The translations under genes and the position numbers were made by a program. From assembly GCA_021813585.1 (NCBI GenBank), contig JAKAJV010000122.1, forward strand, positions 43,004 to 107,003: a stretch of DNA of 64,000 bases, in the 5' to 3' direction. The notes under the pieces are model-generated. The model worked only from the letters and a program-made list of their open reading frames with translations. It ran no database searches and was not told the origin of the DNA. This document shows positions 52,713 through 62,949 of the stretch, one piece after another; the stretch's first letter is position 1, and each line of letters opens with the position of its first letter. The stretch is from Bacteroidota bacterium. GTDB lineage: Bacteria > Bacteroidota > Ignavibacteria > Ignavibacteriales > Ignavibacteriaceae.

Positions 52713-55700
52713 TTGGCCAGAGAAAAAGAAAAAATATTAAAGAAGAGGACGCTGTTCCATAAGATAGTTAATGTATTCTTATACACCGGGATAGCTGTGC
52801 TTATTGTTTTGCTGCTTGTACTGGGATTCAGCCAGACGTCCACCTTTAGGGAAATACTAAGAGAGAAAATTGTATCCGCCGCAAACAAAGAACTGAACGG
52901 CAAATTAAGCATAGGCAAAATTGACGGCACAATATTCACTTCTCTTTTTTTAAGAAACGCCATAGTTAGTATGGGAAGCGATACGCTGTTTAATGCAAAT
53001 CTTATCGAGGTTAAAATAAGTCCCCTGCAAATTTTCCTTAAAAGGATATACGTAAGAAAGGTAGGTTTATCCGATACCAGAATAGCTCTAATTGCAGACA
53101 GCTCCGGCTCATTAAATATTTCAAGGCTGCTGCCACCTACTCCAAAAGACACTTCACATTCCAAATTCCCGTTTAAAATTGTTGCGCCCGATCTTCAACT
53201 TAAAAACGTAAGCTTCTCTCTACAGGATTATAACAAAGTGAAAAGTAATGAAGTCTACGGGTCTTTTAACATTCATGACTTTCGAATTAAGGATATAAAT
53301 CTTTCCTTAAGCGCACTGGCAGATATTGCTGATAATGCATACGAACTGAAAATCAACAGCTTTTCCTTTGTACCCAACCTTAAGAATTTTGCTTTGAAAA
53401 ATCTATCGGGTGAATTCTTTGTAGATACCAACGGAGTATATGTAAACCAGTTAAAGCTATCAACAGCCGGGTCGGATATAAATCTTAAAGCGAAGATAGA
53501 TAATTTAAATTTATTCGACAGCACAGCCTTCCGCAGGCTCTCTTACGACCCCGTAGATATAAACCTTAAAACTGATAAATTTAATTTCGATGATATTTCT
53601 TCGTTTGTTCCATCTGCCGGATTGTTAAAAGGGACGATCTCCATTTCGCTTAAGTCATCCGGCTCGTTAAAGGATTTAAATATTAGCAAGCTGGAAATAA
53701 ATTATCTGAATACGCATCTGGAGGCGGAAGGCAAAGTGAGGAATACGATCGATCCGGACGATATGTTTATATCTGCAAGCTTTACTAAGACGGAGGTAAG
53801 GCCTGAGGATATATCAAAGCTGTTGCCGGATGTCGGCATTCCCGTCTTCAGTAATTTGGATGCGGTAAAATTCGATACGCTTGATTTCCAGGGCAACCCG
53901 TTTAACTTCTTTGCTAAGGCATATGTACAGACGAACAAAGGCAGTGCCGGTATAAATGCATCCCTGGATTTACGGAAAGTTCCAATGGCATACGACATTA
54001 ATTTTAGCTCGAGAAATCTAGATTTGTCTCCTTTTGTAGGTGCGGTAACAAATTTAAACTCGAGAGGCTCAATTAAAGGTAGCGGATTAACTCCAGATAA
54101 TTTAAGCTCAACCGTCAGGTTTGCATCCAACGGCTCCTCAATTTACGGGAACAAAATAGACACATTAAGATTTGATGCGGATGCAAGAAATAAAAAAATT
54201 AATTACAGCCTGTTCTTAAAATCCGATACCACCGGAGCTCAGCTAGCCGGCTCTTTGGATTTTTCAAACCATAGCAATCCCTTGTATGCTGTTAAAGGCT
54301 TTGTTAAAAATCTGGACGTGGCAAATTTTACTAAAGACTCTTCTCTTTCAAGCAACATGAATTTCAGGATTAACGGCAGCGGAAGCAGCTTCGACCTGGA
54401 TAAAATGGATTTGTTCCTTACCCTAAACCTGGACCCGTCAACTCTTAGAGGCGTAAACATTGACAGCGCGAGAGCTATCTTCGATATTAGAAGCGACGAC
54501 AACGGCCAGAGAATAATAAACGTTATTTCGGATCTGGCCGACGTTACTATTATGGGCAAGTTCTCAGCAAAGCACTCTGTAAATTTGCTAAGCGAAGAAG
54601 CGAAGTGGATTGCCGGTGCAGTCAAATCCAAATTGAATAGAATCATTTACCCCGATTCGGTATTCAACCGGCAGGCGACTACAGATGTGGCTGTGCTTCA
54701 GCCGAAAAATAAAAAACATGTGGAAATTGACTCATCGTCTTCGTTCAAGTATTCAATCGAGTTCAAGAATTTCGACCTGCTCTCCCTGCTTATGGCCAAC
54801 AGCCATCTTAGTCTTAACGGCAATATGGACGGTACGGTGAAAAATGATTCTAGCGGAATTACTATTACTTCCAACACTAAACTGGATTACTTAAAATTCT
54901 GGGGCGGAAATAACGTCTTCTTCCTTTCCAAGCTTAACCTGGGGCTTAATCTTTCTAACAATTATAACCCGTCTTCTTTAAAAGATATATCAAGCAGATT
55001 AAATTTAACCGCCGAGAGGGTCTTTGCGAATAACGATTTTAAGGACATTGCCCTGAATTTAAAATTAGCCGGGAACAATGCCGATATTAATTTCCACGGT
55101 AAGTTTAACGATAAAGCAGAAGCAGGTTTCTCCGGCCGCGTTTCATTGCCAGGAAGCGAGGTCCATTTAGACCTTGATACGCTGTTCGCAATGTATAACA
55201 GCTATGCACTGCATAACAGCGGCAATGTTAAGATTAACTATTCGAGAGATCAAATAATGATCGATCATTTTGAGCTTGCGCATAACGGCGGCGCAATTGA
55301 TATAAACGGCACTCTTAACCGCACCGGCACTCAGAATTTAAAAATCAACATTCACAATATAAGCGGATATGAATTAGCCACCGGCTTATTTAATATGAAG
55401 ACGGAAAACGGATTCGGCACAAGCCTTTATCTTAATGCCGAAATAACCGGCAACTTTTCGGCTCCGCTTATGAAAATTAATTTCGGCGCCGACAGCATAA
55501 AATATAAAAATAAAATGTTCGGCTCGCTGGCAAGCAGCCTTAATTATGAAAATCAAAATCTCTCTGTCGATTTGAGGTTCCTTGACTCGTTGATGTATAA
55601 GAGCAGACCGGCACTTACCATAACCGGCAATGTCCCGGTCGATCTATCTTTTACCGGCGGCGGGGATAGGTTCAGCAAGACTGAACCGGTAGACCTTACT

Positions 55701-57254
55701 TTAAGCTCCCTGGACTTTAACTTGGCTACTTTCGGAAACATACTTCCGCAAGTGGATTTTCTGAGCGGCAAGCTTACTTCAAACATTCGATTGACCGGTT
55801 TGCACAATAATTTAGAGCCAACAGGCTACATCCGCATAGACAATATAAGCTTTATTGCCGAGGCGAATAATCTTCAATACTTTGCCGGGCTAAGGCTGTC
55901 ATTAAAGGATAATAAAGTTTCAATAGACAGCCTGCTTGTGGCGAACATAGCCAATACTAAGAACGGCGGACAGATTACTGGCAGCGGAACAATTCTGCTT
56001 AATAACTTTGAGCCGGCTTCAATGAATATTTCCCTGGATGGAACTCTTAAAGTTCTCAGCGAAGCTTCTAAATCGGTAAGCCCCAATGTATACGGCGATC
56101 TTTCGATATCTACAGACGGGTATGTTAATTTTTCGATGGACTCACGCGGCTACTTCCTAAACGCTCCGCTTATAATTAAGGAAGCCAAGCTTACATTCCC
56201 GCCGTCGCAGTCGGTTTACCAAAACTCTACCGAGAATTTTATTTACAGGTTCGTTGGGGATACATCGAAGAAAAATACCGGCGAGATGGATTTTGAACAT
56301 CTAGTTCAACTTTCACGCCGGAACAAGGCCCAAGAATCCAACGAGGAGAACAACGAGCACACTCCTTTCAATTATGTGGTAAATATTAAAGTCCAGAACG
56401 AGGCCGTGCTGAAGTTTGTTCTTGCCAAAGAAATAAATCAGAGTCTAACTGCGGTTTTAAGCGGCAACCTTCAATATGAAAATATAGGCGGAAGAGTAAA
56501 CTCACAGGGAGAGTTAAACCTGCTCGACGGTTCTACGCTCGAGTTCTTTAAGACATTTGAAGCCGCCGGTACAATCAGGTTCGAGAGCGAGCTGAGCAAT
56601 CCTTATCTTAACATTGTTGCAACCTACAAAAATTATTATACGCCGCCGGAGCCTGACAGCAAGGAAGAACAGGTTGCTGTAAAAATAAAATTAAGCGGCC
56701 CGTTGAGCGATCTATCCCAGAGCTTTATACAGGATAAGAACAATATAGCGGTTTACGTGGGTGCCGATAATATTAGCAACAATAAGCCAGACCCAACGAA
56801 GAATGTTTCCGATGCCGTAATGTTTATCGTAACCGGAAAGTTTTCTTCCGATCTTACGCCGCAGCAGCAATCGCAGGCGCTTAACCAGTCCAGTGCCGGC
56901 TCCTCGGGCTCTCTTATATCCAATACCGTTAATTCCGCCACTGCATCTATTGCCGGTTCTTTGCTGGGCGGAGTATTAAATCAATATCTGGGGGATTATG
57001 TAAAAGGTGTTGAGCTTAGGAATGTCGGCTCAACTACAAAGTTCAATCTGGTAGGTAAAGTAAAAAATTTCCGCTACTCAATCGGCGGATCCACCGAAGT
57101 GTTCCAGGACCTTAGCCAGGCAAATGTTAGAATTGAATATCCCATCTTTAACAATTTCCTTTTAAGGCTCGAAAGGAAAGAACCCGTAACGCAGACCAAT
57201 ATATCAAACGATATGATAAATGAGCTCGGATTAAAATATAGGTTTGAATTCTGA
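52713..57254 (+). CDS. TamB/AsmA-like translocation and assembly module protein (TTG start)
   Basis: This 1513-residue envelope-spanning protein has one N-terminal membrane helix (about residues 19-40, VNVFLYTGIAVLIVLLLVLG). An AsmA/TamB-type opening follows (LREKIVSAANKELNGKLSIGKIDG). Repeated strands fill the rest, including VRIxGNxxx-like units and the DUF490 C-terminal region (about 1130-1513: GRVNSQGELNLLDGSTLEFF, IRFESELSNPYLNIVATY, LGDYVKGVELRNVGSTTKF). Such proteins form a hydrophobic groove between inner and outer membranes for lipid transport or outer-membrane protein insertion. The start is TTG; the next in-frame ATG would remove the membrane helix. Its stop overlaps rnr by 1 bp. 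Confidence 0.88.
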   Translation: MAREKEKILKKRTLFHKIVNVFLYTGIAVLIVLLLVLGFSQTSTFREILREKIVSAANKELNGKLSIGKIDGTIFTSLFLRNAIVSMGSDTLFNANLIEVKISPLQIFLKRIYVRKVGLSDTRIALIADSSGSLNISRLLPPTPKDTSHSKFPFKIVAPDLQLKNVSFSLQDYNKVKSNEVYGSFNIHDFRIKDINLSLSALADIADNAYELKINSFSFVPNLKNFALKNLSGEFFVDTNGVYVNQLKLSTAGSDINLKAKIDNLNLFDSTAFRRLSYDPVDINLKTDKFNFDDISSFVPSAGLLKGTISISLKSSGSLKDLNISKLEINYLNTHLEAEGKVRNTIDPDDMFISASFTKTEVRPEDISKLLPDVGIPVFSNLDAVKFDTLDFQGNPFNFFAKAYVQTNKGSAGINASLDLRKVPMAYDINFSSRNLDLSPFVGAVTNLNSRGSIKGSGLTPDNLSSTVRFASNGSSIYGNKIDTLRFDADARNKKINYSLFLKSDTTGAQLAGSLDFSNHSNPLYAVKGFVKNLDVANFTKDSSLSSNMNFRINGSGSSFDLDKMDLFLTLNLDPSTLRGVNIDSARAIFDIRSDDNGQRIINVISDLADVTIMGKFSAKHSVNLLSEEAKWIAGAVKSKLNRIIYPDSVFNRQATTDVAVLQPKNKKHVEIDSSSSFKYSIEFKNFDLLSLLMANSHLSLNGNMDGTVKNDSSGITITSNTKLDYLKFWGGNNVFFLSKLNLGLNLSNNYNPSSLKDISSRLNLTAERVFANNDFKDIALNLKLAGNNADINFHGKFNDKAEAGFSGRVSLPGSEVHLDLDTLFAMYNSYALHNSGNVKINYSRDQIMIDHFELAHNGGAIDINGTLNRTGTQNLKINIHNISGYELATGLFNMKTENGFGTSLYLNAEITGNFSAPLMKINFGADSIKYKNKMFGSLASSLNYENQNLSVDLRFLDSLMYKSRPALTITGNVPVDLSFTGGGDRFSKTEPVDLTLSSLDFNLATFGNILPQVDFLSGKLTSNIRLTGLHNNLEPTGYIRIDNISFIAEANNLQYFAGLRLSLKDNKVSIDSLLVANIANTKNGGQITGSGTILLNNFEPASMNISLDGTLKVLSEASKSVSPNVYGDLSISTDGYVNFSMDSRGYFLNAPLIIKEAKLTFPPSQSVYQNSTENFIYRFVGDTSKKNTGEMDFEHLVQLSRRNKAQESNEENNEHTPFNYVVNIKVQNEAVLKFVLAKEINQSLTAVLSGNLQYENIGGRVNSQGELNLLDGSTLEFFKTFEAAGTIRFESELSNPYLNIVATYKNYYTPPEPDSKEEQVAVKIKLSGPLSDLSQSFIQDKNNIAVYVGADNISNNKPDPTKNVSDAVMFIVTGKFSSDLTPQQQSQALNQSSAGSSGSLISNTVNSATASIAGSLLGGVLNQYLGDYVKGVELRNVGSTTKFNLVGKVKNFRYSIGGSTEVFQDLSQANVRIEYPIFNNFLLRLERKEPVTQTNISNDMINELGLKYRFEF

Positions 57255-59350
57255 TGAAGAAAAAAATTATATCGTTCTTTAAAAAAAATCCGGGCAAGGA
57301 ATTTAAAAGCAAGGAAATAGCCCGGAGGCTAGACATTGGTACCGACCATGAGTACAGCGCGCTAAAATCGGTACTGTACGATCTTTACGAGGAAGATTTT
57401 CTTTCGCGCAGCGGCAAAAGATATAAGCTGAATAATATACCGGATACCAACAGGGTTACGGGCGAGCTTCAGATTGTTAACGGCAGCTACGGCTTTGTAG
57501 TATTAAAGGACCAAAGAATGCGCGATATATTTATCGCATCGAGGAACCTCGGGACAGCTTTCCACGGGGACACTGTTGAAGCAGTTCTGTTTGCCAAGCA
57601 GAAAGGGAAAAATATTGAGGGGCAGATTGTAAGAGTTGTAAAGAGATTAAGGAAAGATATCGTAGGAACTCTAAGAAAATCAAAATCATTTTATTTTATA
57701 GAGCCCGACGATCCCGGCGTTCACCGGGATATTTACATTGACCAATCCGGCCTTGCAGGCGCAGTTGAGGGAGATAAGGTAATTGTGGGTAATATCGAGT
57801 GGAACAGTGCCGTGCTTAACCCGGAAGGCAAAGTAATTGAAGTTATAGGTAGGGCCGGTTCGTTCGATACCGAAGTAGCTTCGTTGGCCAAGGAATTTAA
57901 TCTTCCGTACAAGTTCCCGCCAAAGGTTATTCATGAGGCGAATGAAATTGATAGCCTGATAACGGGAGAAGAGATAAGCAAGAGGATAGATTATAGGAAT
58001 AAGACGGTAATGACGATAGACCCGGAGGATGCAAAGGATTTTGACGATGCTCTTTCGGTTGAGCAGCTGGATAACGGGAACTACTCTATAGGAGTTCATA
58101 TTGCGGATGTGGGGCATTACGTAGAGAAAGGTTCTGCAATCGATAAGCAGGCCCAATTACGCGGTAACAGTGTTTACCTGGTAGGCAAGGTTATTCCAAT
58201 GCTGCCGGAAAGGCTGTCGAACGATATTTGCTCACTGGTAGCCGGGCAGGACAGGCTTACTTATTCTGTTATAATTGAAATGACTGTACGGGGAAGGATA
58301 GCCGGCTATAAGATTTCGAAGACGGTTATAAACAGCAAGCGCCGTTTTACTTATGATGAAGTCCAGCAAATTATTGAAAAGGGAGAAGGCGAGTTTAGGC
58401 AAGAGATTTTGGTGCTGAATAAGCTTGCTCAGACACTGCGCAGAAAAAGAATGAAGGAAGGAAGCATTGAATTCTTTACCCCGGAAGTTAAGTTTGAGCT
58501 GGACGGCAGCGGCAGGCCGGTAAGAGTATTCAAGAAGGATATAAAAGAGAGCAACATGCTTGTAGAAGAGTTTATGCTGCTGGCAAACCGCATAACTGCC
58601 AAGCACGCCGGCGCACCGGAGAACGGCACTGCACGCCCTCTAATTTACAGGGTGCACGATCTTCCCGATAACGAAAAGATAAATGAGTTTGCAAAGTTTG
58701 TTAAATCGCTAGGCTACTCTTTCGATCCGGGCGCTTCATCAAGGTCGAATCAGTTTCAACTCTTAATACAGAGCGCAAGAGGTACAGAGGAAGAAGCGTT
58801 GATTAACGAGCTGGCCATAAGATCGATGGCTAAGGCGGTCTATTCCGTTAATAATATCGGTCATTACGGACTGGGATTTAAATATTATACTCATTTTACA
58901 TCCCCCATAAGAAGGTATTCCGATCTTATTGTGCACAGGCTGCTGTACAAATACATCGATAACGGCGCTGCAGTTAATTATTCGCTGCAGGAGCTAGATG
59001 AGATAAGCGATCATATTTCCGAGTGCGAAAGGAACGCAATTGAAGCTGAACGGCTCTCGGTAAAATTAAAGCAGATTGAGTATCTTCAAAACCATCTGGG
59101 CGAAGACTTCGGCGCTATCATTTCCGGGATTACGCACTTTGGTATTTTTGTAAAAATATCGGATATTCTAGCCGAAGGATTAATAAGACTAAGGGATTTG
59201 GAGGGAGATTTTTACGTTTACGATGAAAGAAAATATTCTTTAATTGGAAGGCGTACAAAAAGGCAGTTCCGTCTGGGAGACCATGTTAATGTTAAGCTCG
59301 TCCGGGTTGATGCTGAAAAATCGGAACTCGATTTTATAATTATTGAATAA
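57254..59350 (+). CDS. rnr: Ribonuclease R
   Basis: RNase R is a processive 3'-5' exoribonuclease that degrades structured RNA in the cytoplasm. The 698-residue protein has an N-terminal helix-turn-helix (KEFKSKEIARRLDIGTDHEYSALKSVLYDL, about 15-45), cold-shock/OB domains (about 65-225), the RNB catalytic domain (about 245-575) and a C-terminal S1 domain (about 615-698, DFGAIISGITHFGIFVKI). The RNB magnesium site is intact in TIDPEDAKDFDDALSVE (about residue 255), and HFTSPIRRYSDLIVHRLL is present. The ATG shares one base with the stop of the TamB-like gene, and the next gene starts directly after its stop, so all three form one transcription unit. Confidence 0.95.
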   Translation: MKKKIISFFKKNPGKEFKSKEIARRLDIGTDHEYSALKSVLYDLYEEDFLSRSGKRYKLNNIPDTNRVTGELQIVNGSYGFVVLKDQRMRDIFIASRNLGTAFHGDTVEAVLFAKQKGKNIEGQIVRVVKRLRKDIVGTLRKSKSFYFIEPDDPGVHRDIYIDQSGLAGAVEGDKVIVGNIEWNSAVLNPEGKVIEVIGRAGSFDTEVASLAKEFNLPYKFPPKVIHEANEIDSLITGEEISKRIDYRNKTVMTIDPEDAKDFDDALSVEQLDNGNYSIGVHIADVGHYVEKGSAIDKQAQLRGNSVYLVGKVIPMLPERLSNDICSLVAGQDRLTYSVIIEMTVRGRIAGYKISKTVINSKRRFTYDEVQQIIEKGEGEFRQEILVLNKLAQTLRRKRMKEGSIEFFTPEVKFELDGSGRPVRVFKKDIKESNMLVEEFMLLANRITAKHAGAPENGTARPLIYRVHDLPDNEKINEFAKFVKSLGYSFDPGASSRSNQFQLLIQSARGTEEEALINELAIRSMAKAVYSVNNIGHYGLGFKYYTHFTSPIRRYSDLIVHRLLYKYIDNGAAVNYSLQELDEISDHISECERNAIEAERLSVKLKQIEYLQNHLGEDFGAIISGITHFGIFVKISDILAEGLIRLRDLEGDFYVYDERKYSLIGRRTKRQFRLGDHVNVKLVRVDAEKSELDFIIIE

Positions 59351-62300
59351 ATGTGGATTTTTTATATGAGGAGACTTTTACTTTATCTCGTCGCTTTGTT
59401 TTGCGTTATACCTGTTGCAATCTTTGCTCAATTCGGTCAGAATAAAGTTCAGTACAAGGACTTTACATGGTACTATATCCAGACCGATCACTTCGATATA
59501 TACTTCAATTCCAGAGGCTCCAAGCTTGCGGATTTTACCGCCAAGGTTGCGGAGGAATCTTTAACATCGATTGAGAAGAGTTTTAATTACAGGATAAATA
59601 ACAGGATAACAATCGTAGTTTACAACTCCACCAACGATTTTCAGGAAACCAATATTACCGACCAGTATTTGGGCGAAGGCATTGAAGGCTTTACGGAAAT
59701 TTTTAAGAACAGGGTTGTAGTTCAGTTTATGGGCTCTTACCCCGAGTTCAGGCACTTGATCCACCACGAATTAACACACGCCGTTATGAACGATTTTTAT
59801 TACGGCGGGTCTCTTCAAAATGTTATTTCGAATAATATAAACCTTAACCTGCCCCAGTGGTTTAACGAAGGCATGGCGGAATATCAGTCCCTCGGCTGGG
59901 ATATAAATACAGATATGTTTATGAGAGATGCGGTTATAAACGATTACCTGCCGGACATAAACGGCTTAAGCGGATACATTGCATACCGCGGCGGCGAATC
60001 GGTATTTAATTATATAGCCTCGAAGTACGGCAAAGAAAAAATTGGCGAGCTGGTAAATAAGATAAAAGGAACCGGCAGCCTGGAAGAAGGTTTCAAGTCT
60101 TCCATCGGCTTAACTTTAAAGGAGTTTAACGAAAGATGGAAAAAGCATCTTAAAAAAGTTTACTACCCGGATATTGCCATTAGGAAAGACCCGGATGAAT
60201 TTGCTAAAAGATTAACTGACCCGGAAGAGGGCGGAGGATTCTATAACACTAGCCCGGCAATCTCGCCTCAAGGCGATAAAATTGCATTCATATCGAACAG
60301 GAATTATTACTTTGATGTTTTTATTATGAATGCGATAGACGGCAAGATTATTAAGAGGCTGGTAAAAGGTAACAGGAGCGCTGACTTCGAGCAATTGAAT
60401 GTAGTTACTCCGGGCTTAAGCTGGTCGCCGGATGGAACCAAGATAGCGCTATCCGCTAAAAGCGACGGCGATGATATCATTTATATTATCGATGTCGAAT
60501 CGGAAGAAAAAAGCACCCTGCCGGTAAAACTGGACGGCATAAAAAGCCTGTCATGGTCTCCCGACGGCAAGTACCTGGCTTTCATCGGTCATACTGCCGC
60601 GCAGTCCGATGTTTATATTTATAATTTGGAAACCGGCAAGCTGACTAATTTAACAGATGATATTTTTACAGATAACGATCCCAGCTGGTCTCCCGACAGC
60701 AAAGATATATTCTTCTCTTCCGACCGGGGAAATTATTTGTCGGCCTCTGCAGTACCGGATACGTTTGATGTTTATAACTACAAGAATGCATACTCGGATA
60801 TTTATTCTATAAACATAGCAGATAAAAAGATAATACGCATTACCGATATTCCGGGCAGTAACCAGTCCGCTCCTGTTGTTGGACCTAAAGACAGCCATAT
60901 CCTTTTCATTTCGGATCTAAACGGCATAAATAATATTTATAAGAAGAGGATTTCCTTAACGGAAAAAGATACCGTTAAAAATGAAGCTGATTTACCTGCG
61001 CTGCCGATTACCAATTCGCTTAACGGCCTCTACCAGCTGTCTCTTTCAAGGGACGGCAAGAAGCTCGTCTTTTCAACTCTATATAAAGGATCGTATAATT
61101 TATTCCTTATGAATAATCCTTTCGACCGGGTTCTGGATACAACTAAGCTTGTTCCTACGGTTTATATAAAAAGCCTCGATCAAAAAGAATCTATGATCCA
61201 GGAAATTGCTAAACATGTAATTCAGCAAGTAGATACTTCCGGTGTACAGTCGCCGTATTTAAATGCCGAGGCAGATACTACCCATATCTACGGCGATTCA
61301 ATTCAGGTGGAGCTTAACAATTATGTCTTCGGTAATAAGAACGAGCCTAAAACAGCAGTGAAGCCCGATTCGGTAAACTCAAATTTTAATCTGACGGATA
61401 ACCTGGACAAGAACGGCAACTACAGGGTGAACAGGTATAAGATCACTTTTTCTCCGGATATAGTTTATGCTAATGCGGGTTATAGTTCGCTCTACGGATT
61501 GCTGGGAACGACTGTGCTTTCTTTCAGCGATGTCTTGGGTAATTACAGGATAATCGGGCAGACCAGCTTGCAGATAGACTTGAAGAACAGCGACTACGGT
61601 CTTGCATATTTTAATCTAAAGCAGAGATTGAATTACGGGATTGAAGGATTCCATACCGCAAGGTTTGTATATCTAGACAGACCGGACGGTACCGATCTAT
61701 TCAGATTCAGGAATTACGGCGGAGTGATTTCTTTAAGCTATCCTTTAAATATGTACTACAGGCTCGAAGGCGGTTTAAGCTGGCTTAACCTTTCGATGGA
61801 AAATCTAGATAACCCCGATGAGCCGTTCCAGACAGTTTCCTATATAGTGCCGACAATAAGTTTTATTCACGACAACGCGCTGTGGGGCTATATTTCTCCG
61901 ATCGACGGTACAAGGTACAGGTTCGATTTTCTCGGCAATCCGGGAATCATAACCGGCAAGGATTTAAATTTCTATTCTCTGCTGGGCGATTACAGGACGT
62001 ACTTCCGGTTCTGGACTGATTATTCATTCGCATTCAGGCTGTCCGGCGGATATTCCTGGGGTGCCAATCCGCAGAGGTTTTTTATAGGCGGTATTGATAA
62101 CTGGATAAACAGGGAATTTGCAACTACAAGCATTCCGCTCAATTCACCATCTGACTTTGCCTTCCTAACAGCGGCACTTCCGCTTAGAGGTTATGATTAC
62201 GCTCAGGAAATAGGTACAAAATACGGATTGTTGAATGCCGAGTTGAGGTTTCCATTAATAAAGTATCTTGTTACCGGAGCCCTGCCTGTTCTGTTCAGCA

Positions 62301-62539
62301 ATATTATGGGCGTTGCTTTTGTGGATGCCGGGGCTGCGTGGAATAGGAACAGCCAGCTGCAGTTGTTTGAGAGGGACCAATACAAGGGAGTAATGACAAA
62401 AGATCTTTTGGTTGGCTCTGGCTTTGGTGCAAGGATATTCTTATTGTACTTCCTGGTAAGATTCGATGTAGCCTGGGCATATAACTTCGATACTTTCTCG
62501 AAGCCTAAGTTTTATATTTCTCTTGGTACGGATTTCTAA
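59351..62539 (+). CDS. Metalloprotease / beta-propeller / outer-membrane barrel fusion protein
   Basis: This 1062-residue envelope protein has a signal peptide (to AIFAQ; M6 at 59366 is an alternative start). A peptidase-MA-like zinc protease domain follows (about 35-275) with HELTH at 139-143 and a probable third ligand Glu173 in WFNEGMAEY. Then come TolB-type PD40 propeller repeats (about 290-610, each with LSWSPDGKxLAF and related patterns). The C-terminal part (about 690-1062) is a BamA/Omp85-like barrel ending in SLGTDF with a terminal Phe. This suggests a barrel-anchored protease whose propeller binds substrate or an assembly partner. It starts directly after rnr in the tamB-rnr unit. 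Domain order is clear; activity is untested. Confidence 0.85.
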   Translation: MWIFYMRRLLLYLVALFCVIPVAIFAQFGQNKVQYKDFTWYYIQTDHFDIYFNSRGSKLADFTAKVAEESLTSIEKSFNYRINNRITIVVYNSTNDFQETNITDQYLGEGIEGFTEIFKNRVVVQFMGSYPEFRHLIHHELTHAVMNDFYYGGSLQNVISNNINLNLPQWFNEGMAEYQSLGWDINTDMFMRDAVINDYLPDINGLSGYIAYRGGESVFNYIASKYGKEKIGELVNKIKGTGSLEEGFKSSIGLTLKEFNERWKKHLKKVYYPDIAIRKDPDEFAKRLTDPEEGGGFYNTSPAISPQGDKIAFISNRNYYFDVFIMNAIDGKIIKRLVKGNRSADFEQLNVVTPGLSWSPDGTKIALSAKSDGDDIIYIIDVESEEKSTLPVKLDGIKSLSWSPDGKYLAFIGHTAAQSDVYIYNLETGKLTNLTDDIFTDNDPSWSPDSKDIFFSSDRGNYLSASAVPDTFDVYNYKNAYSDIYSINIADKKIIRITDIPGSNQSAPVVGPKDSHILFISDLNGINNIYKKRISLTEKDTVKNEADLPALPITNSLNGLYQLSLSRDGKKLVFSTLYKGSYNLFLMNNPFDRVLDTTKLVPTVYIKSLDQKESMIQEIAKHVIQQVDTSGVQSPYLNAEADTTHIYGDSIQVELNNYVFGNKNEPKTAVKPDSVNSNFNLTDNLDKNGNYRVNRYKITFSPDIVYANAGYSSLYGLLGTTVLSFSDVLGNYRIIGQTSLQIDLKNSDYGLAYFNLKQRLNYGIEGFHTARFVYLDRPDGTDLFRFRNYGGVISLSYPLNMYYRLEGGLSWLNLSMENLDNPDEPFQTVSYIVPTISFIHDNALWGYISPIDGTRYRFDFLGNPGIITGKDLNFYSLLGDYRTYFRFWTDYSFAFRLSGGYSWGANPQRFFIGGIDNWINREFATTSIPLNSPSDFAFLTAALPLRGYDYAQEIGTKYGLLNAELRFPLIKYLVTGALPVLFSNIMGVAFVDAGAAWNRNSQLQLFERDQYKGVMTKDLLVGSGFGARIFLLYFLVRFDVAWAYNFDTFSKPKFYISLGTDF

Positions 62540-62552
62540 TAATTTTTACAAT

Positions 62553-62798
62553 TTATTTAGATGCGGATTTTGATTGGGATTTTACATTGCTGCCTTTACT
62601 TGTAGAATTGCTTGATTTGCTCTTATAGTCTGTTTCATAAAAGCCGGTTCCCTTAAAAATAGGTCCTAGCCCTGGGCCGATTAATCTTTTAACTTCACCT
62701 TTGCAATTCGGACAAACCTTAACCGGTTCGGCATTCATTGTCTGAAAAACCTCAAACTTAAAACCGCAGTCGTTACATTTATATTCATATGTCGGCAT
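62553..62798 (-). CDS. FmdB-type zinc-ribbon protein
   Basis: This 81-residue protein opens with the FmdB/CxxC_CXXC_SSSS family signature MPTYEYKCNDCGFKFEVFQ. A second CxxC pair follows in VKVCPNCKGEVKRLIGPG, giving a four-cysteine zinc ribbon (Cys8, Cys11, Cys29, Cys32). The tail is rich in serine and lysine, as usual for the family. These proteins are regulators or assembly helpers of uncertain role. It is convergent with the preceding barrel fusion gene, with 13 bp between the two stop codons. Confidence 0.88.
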   Translation of the reverse strand: MPTYEYKCNDCGFKFEVFQTMNAEPVKVCPNCKGEVKRLIGPGLGPIFKGTGFYETDYKSKSSNSTSKGSNVKSQSKSASK

Positions 62799-62949
62799 TT
62801 CGTACCACCTATTTTTAAATTGGGCAGAAACTTAATGAAAAATTCAAAAAAATTCTATAAATTAACCGGCGTTGTTAACTTCATTACATAATTTCTATTT
62901 TCTAAAGTTATTATAAATTTTAAACGTAAAATTACTTCCGGTTAATATT

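Noticed and set aside
52643..53164. 173-residue minus-strand frame over the tamB-like start
   Set aside because: It is antisense to the membrane-helix and AsmA-like region of the TamB-type protein and looks like a compositional shadow.
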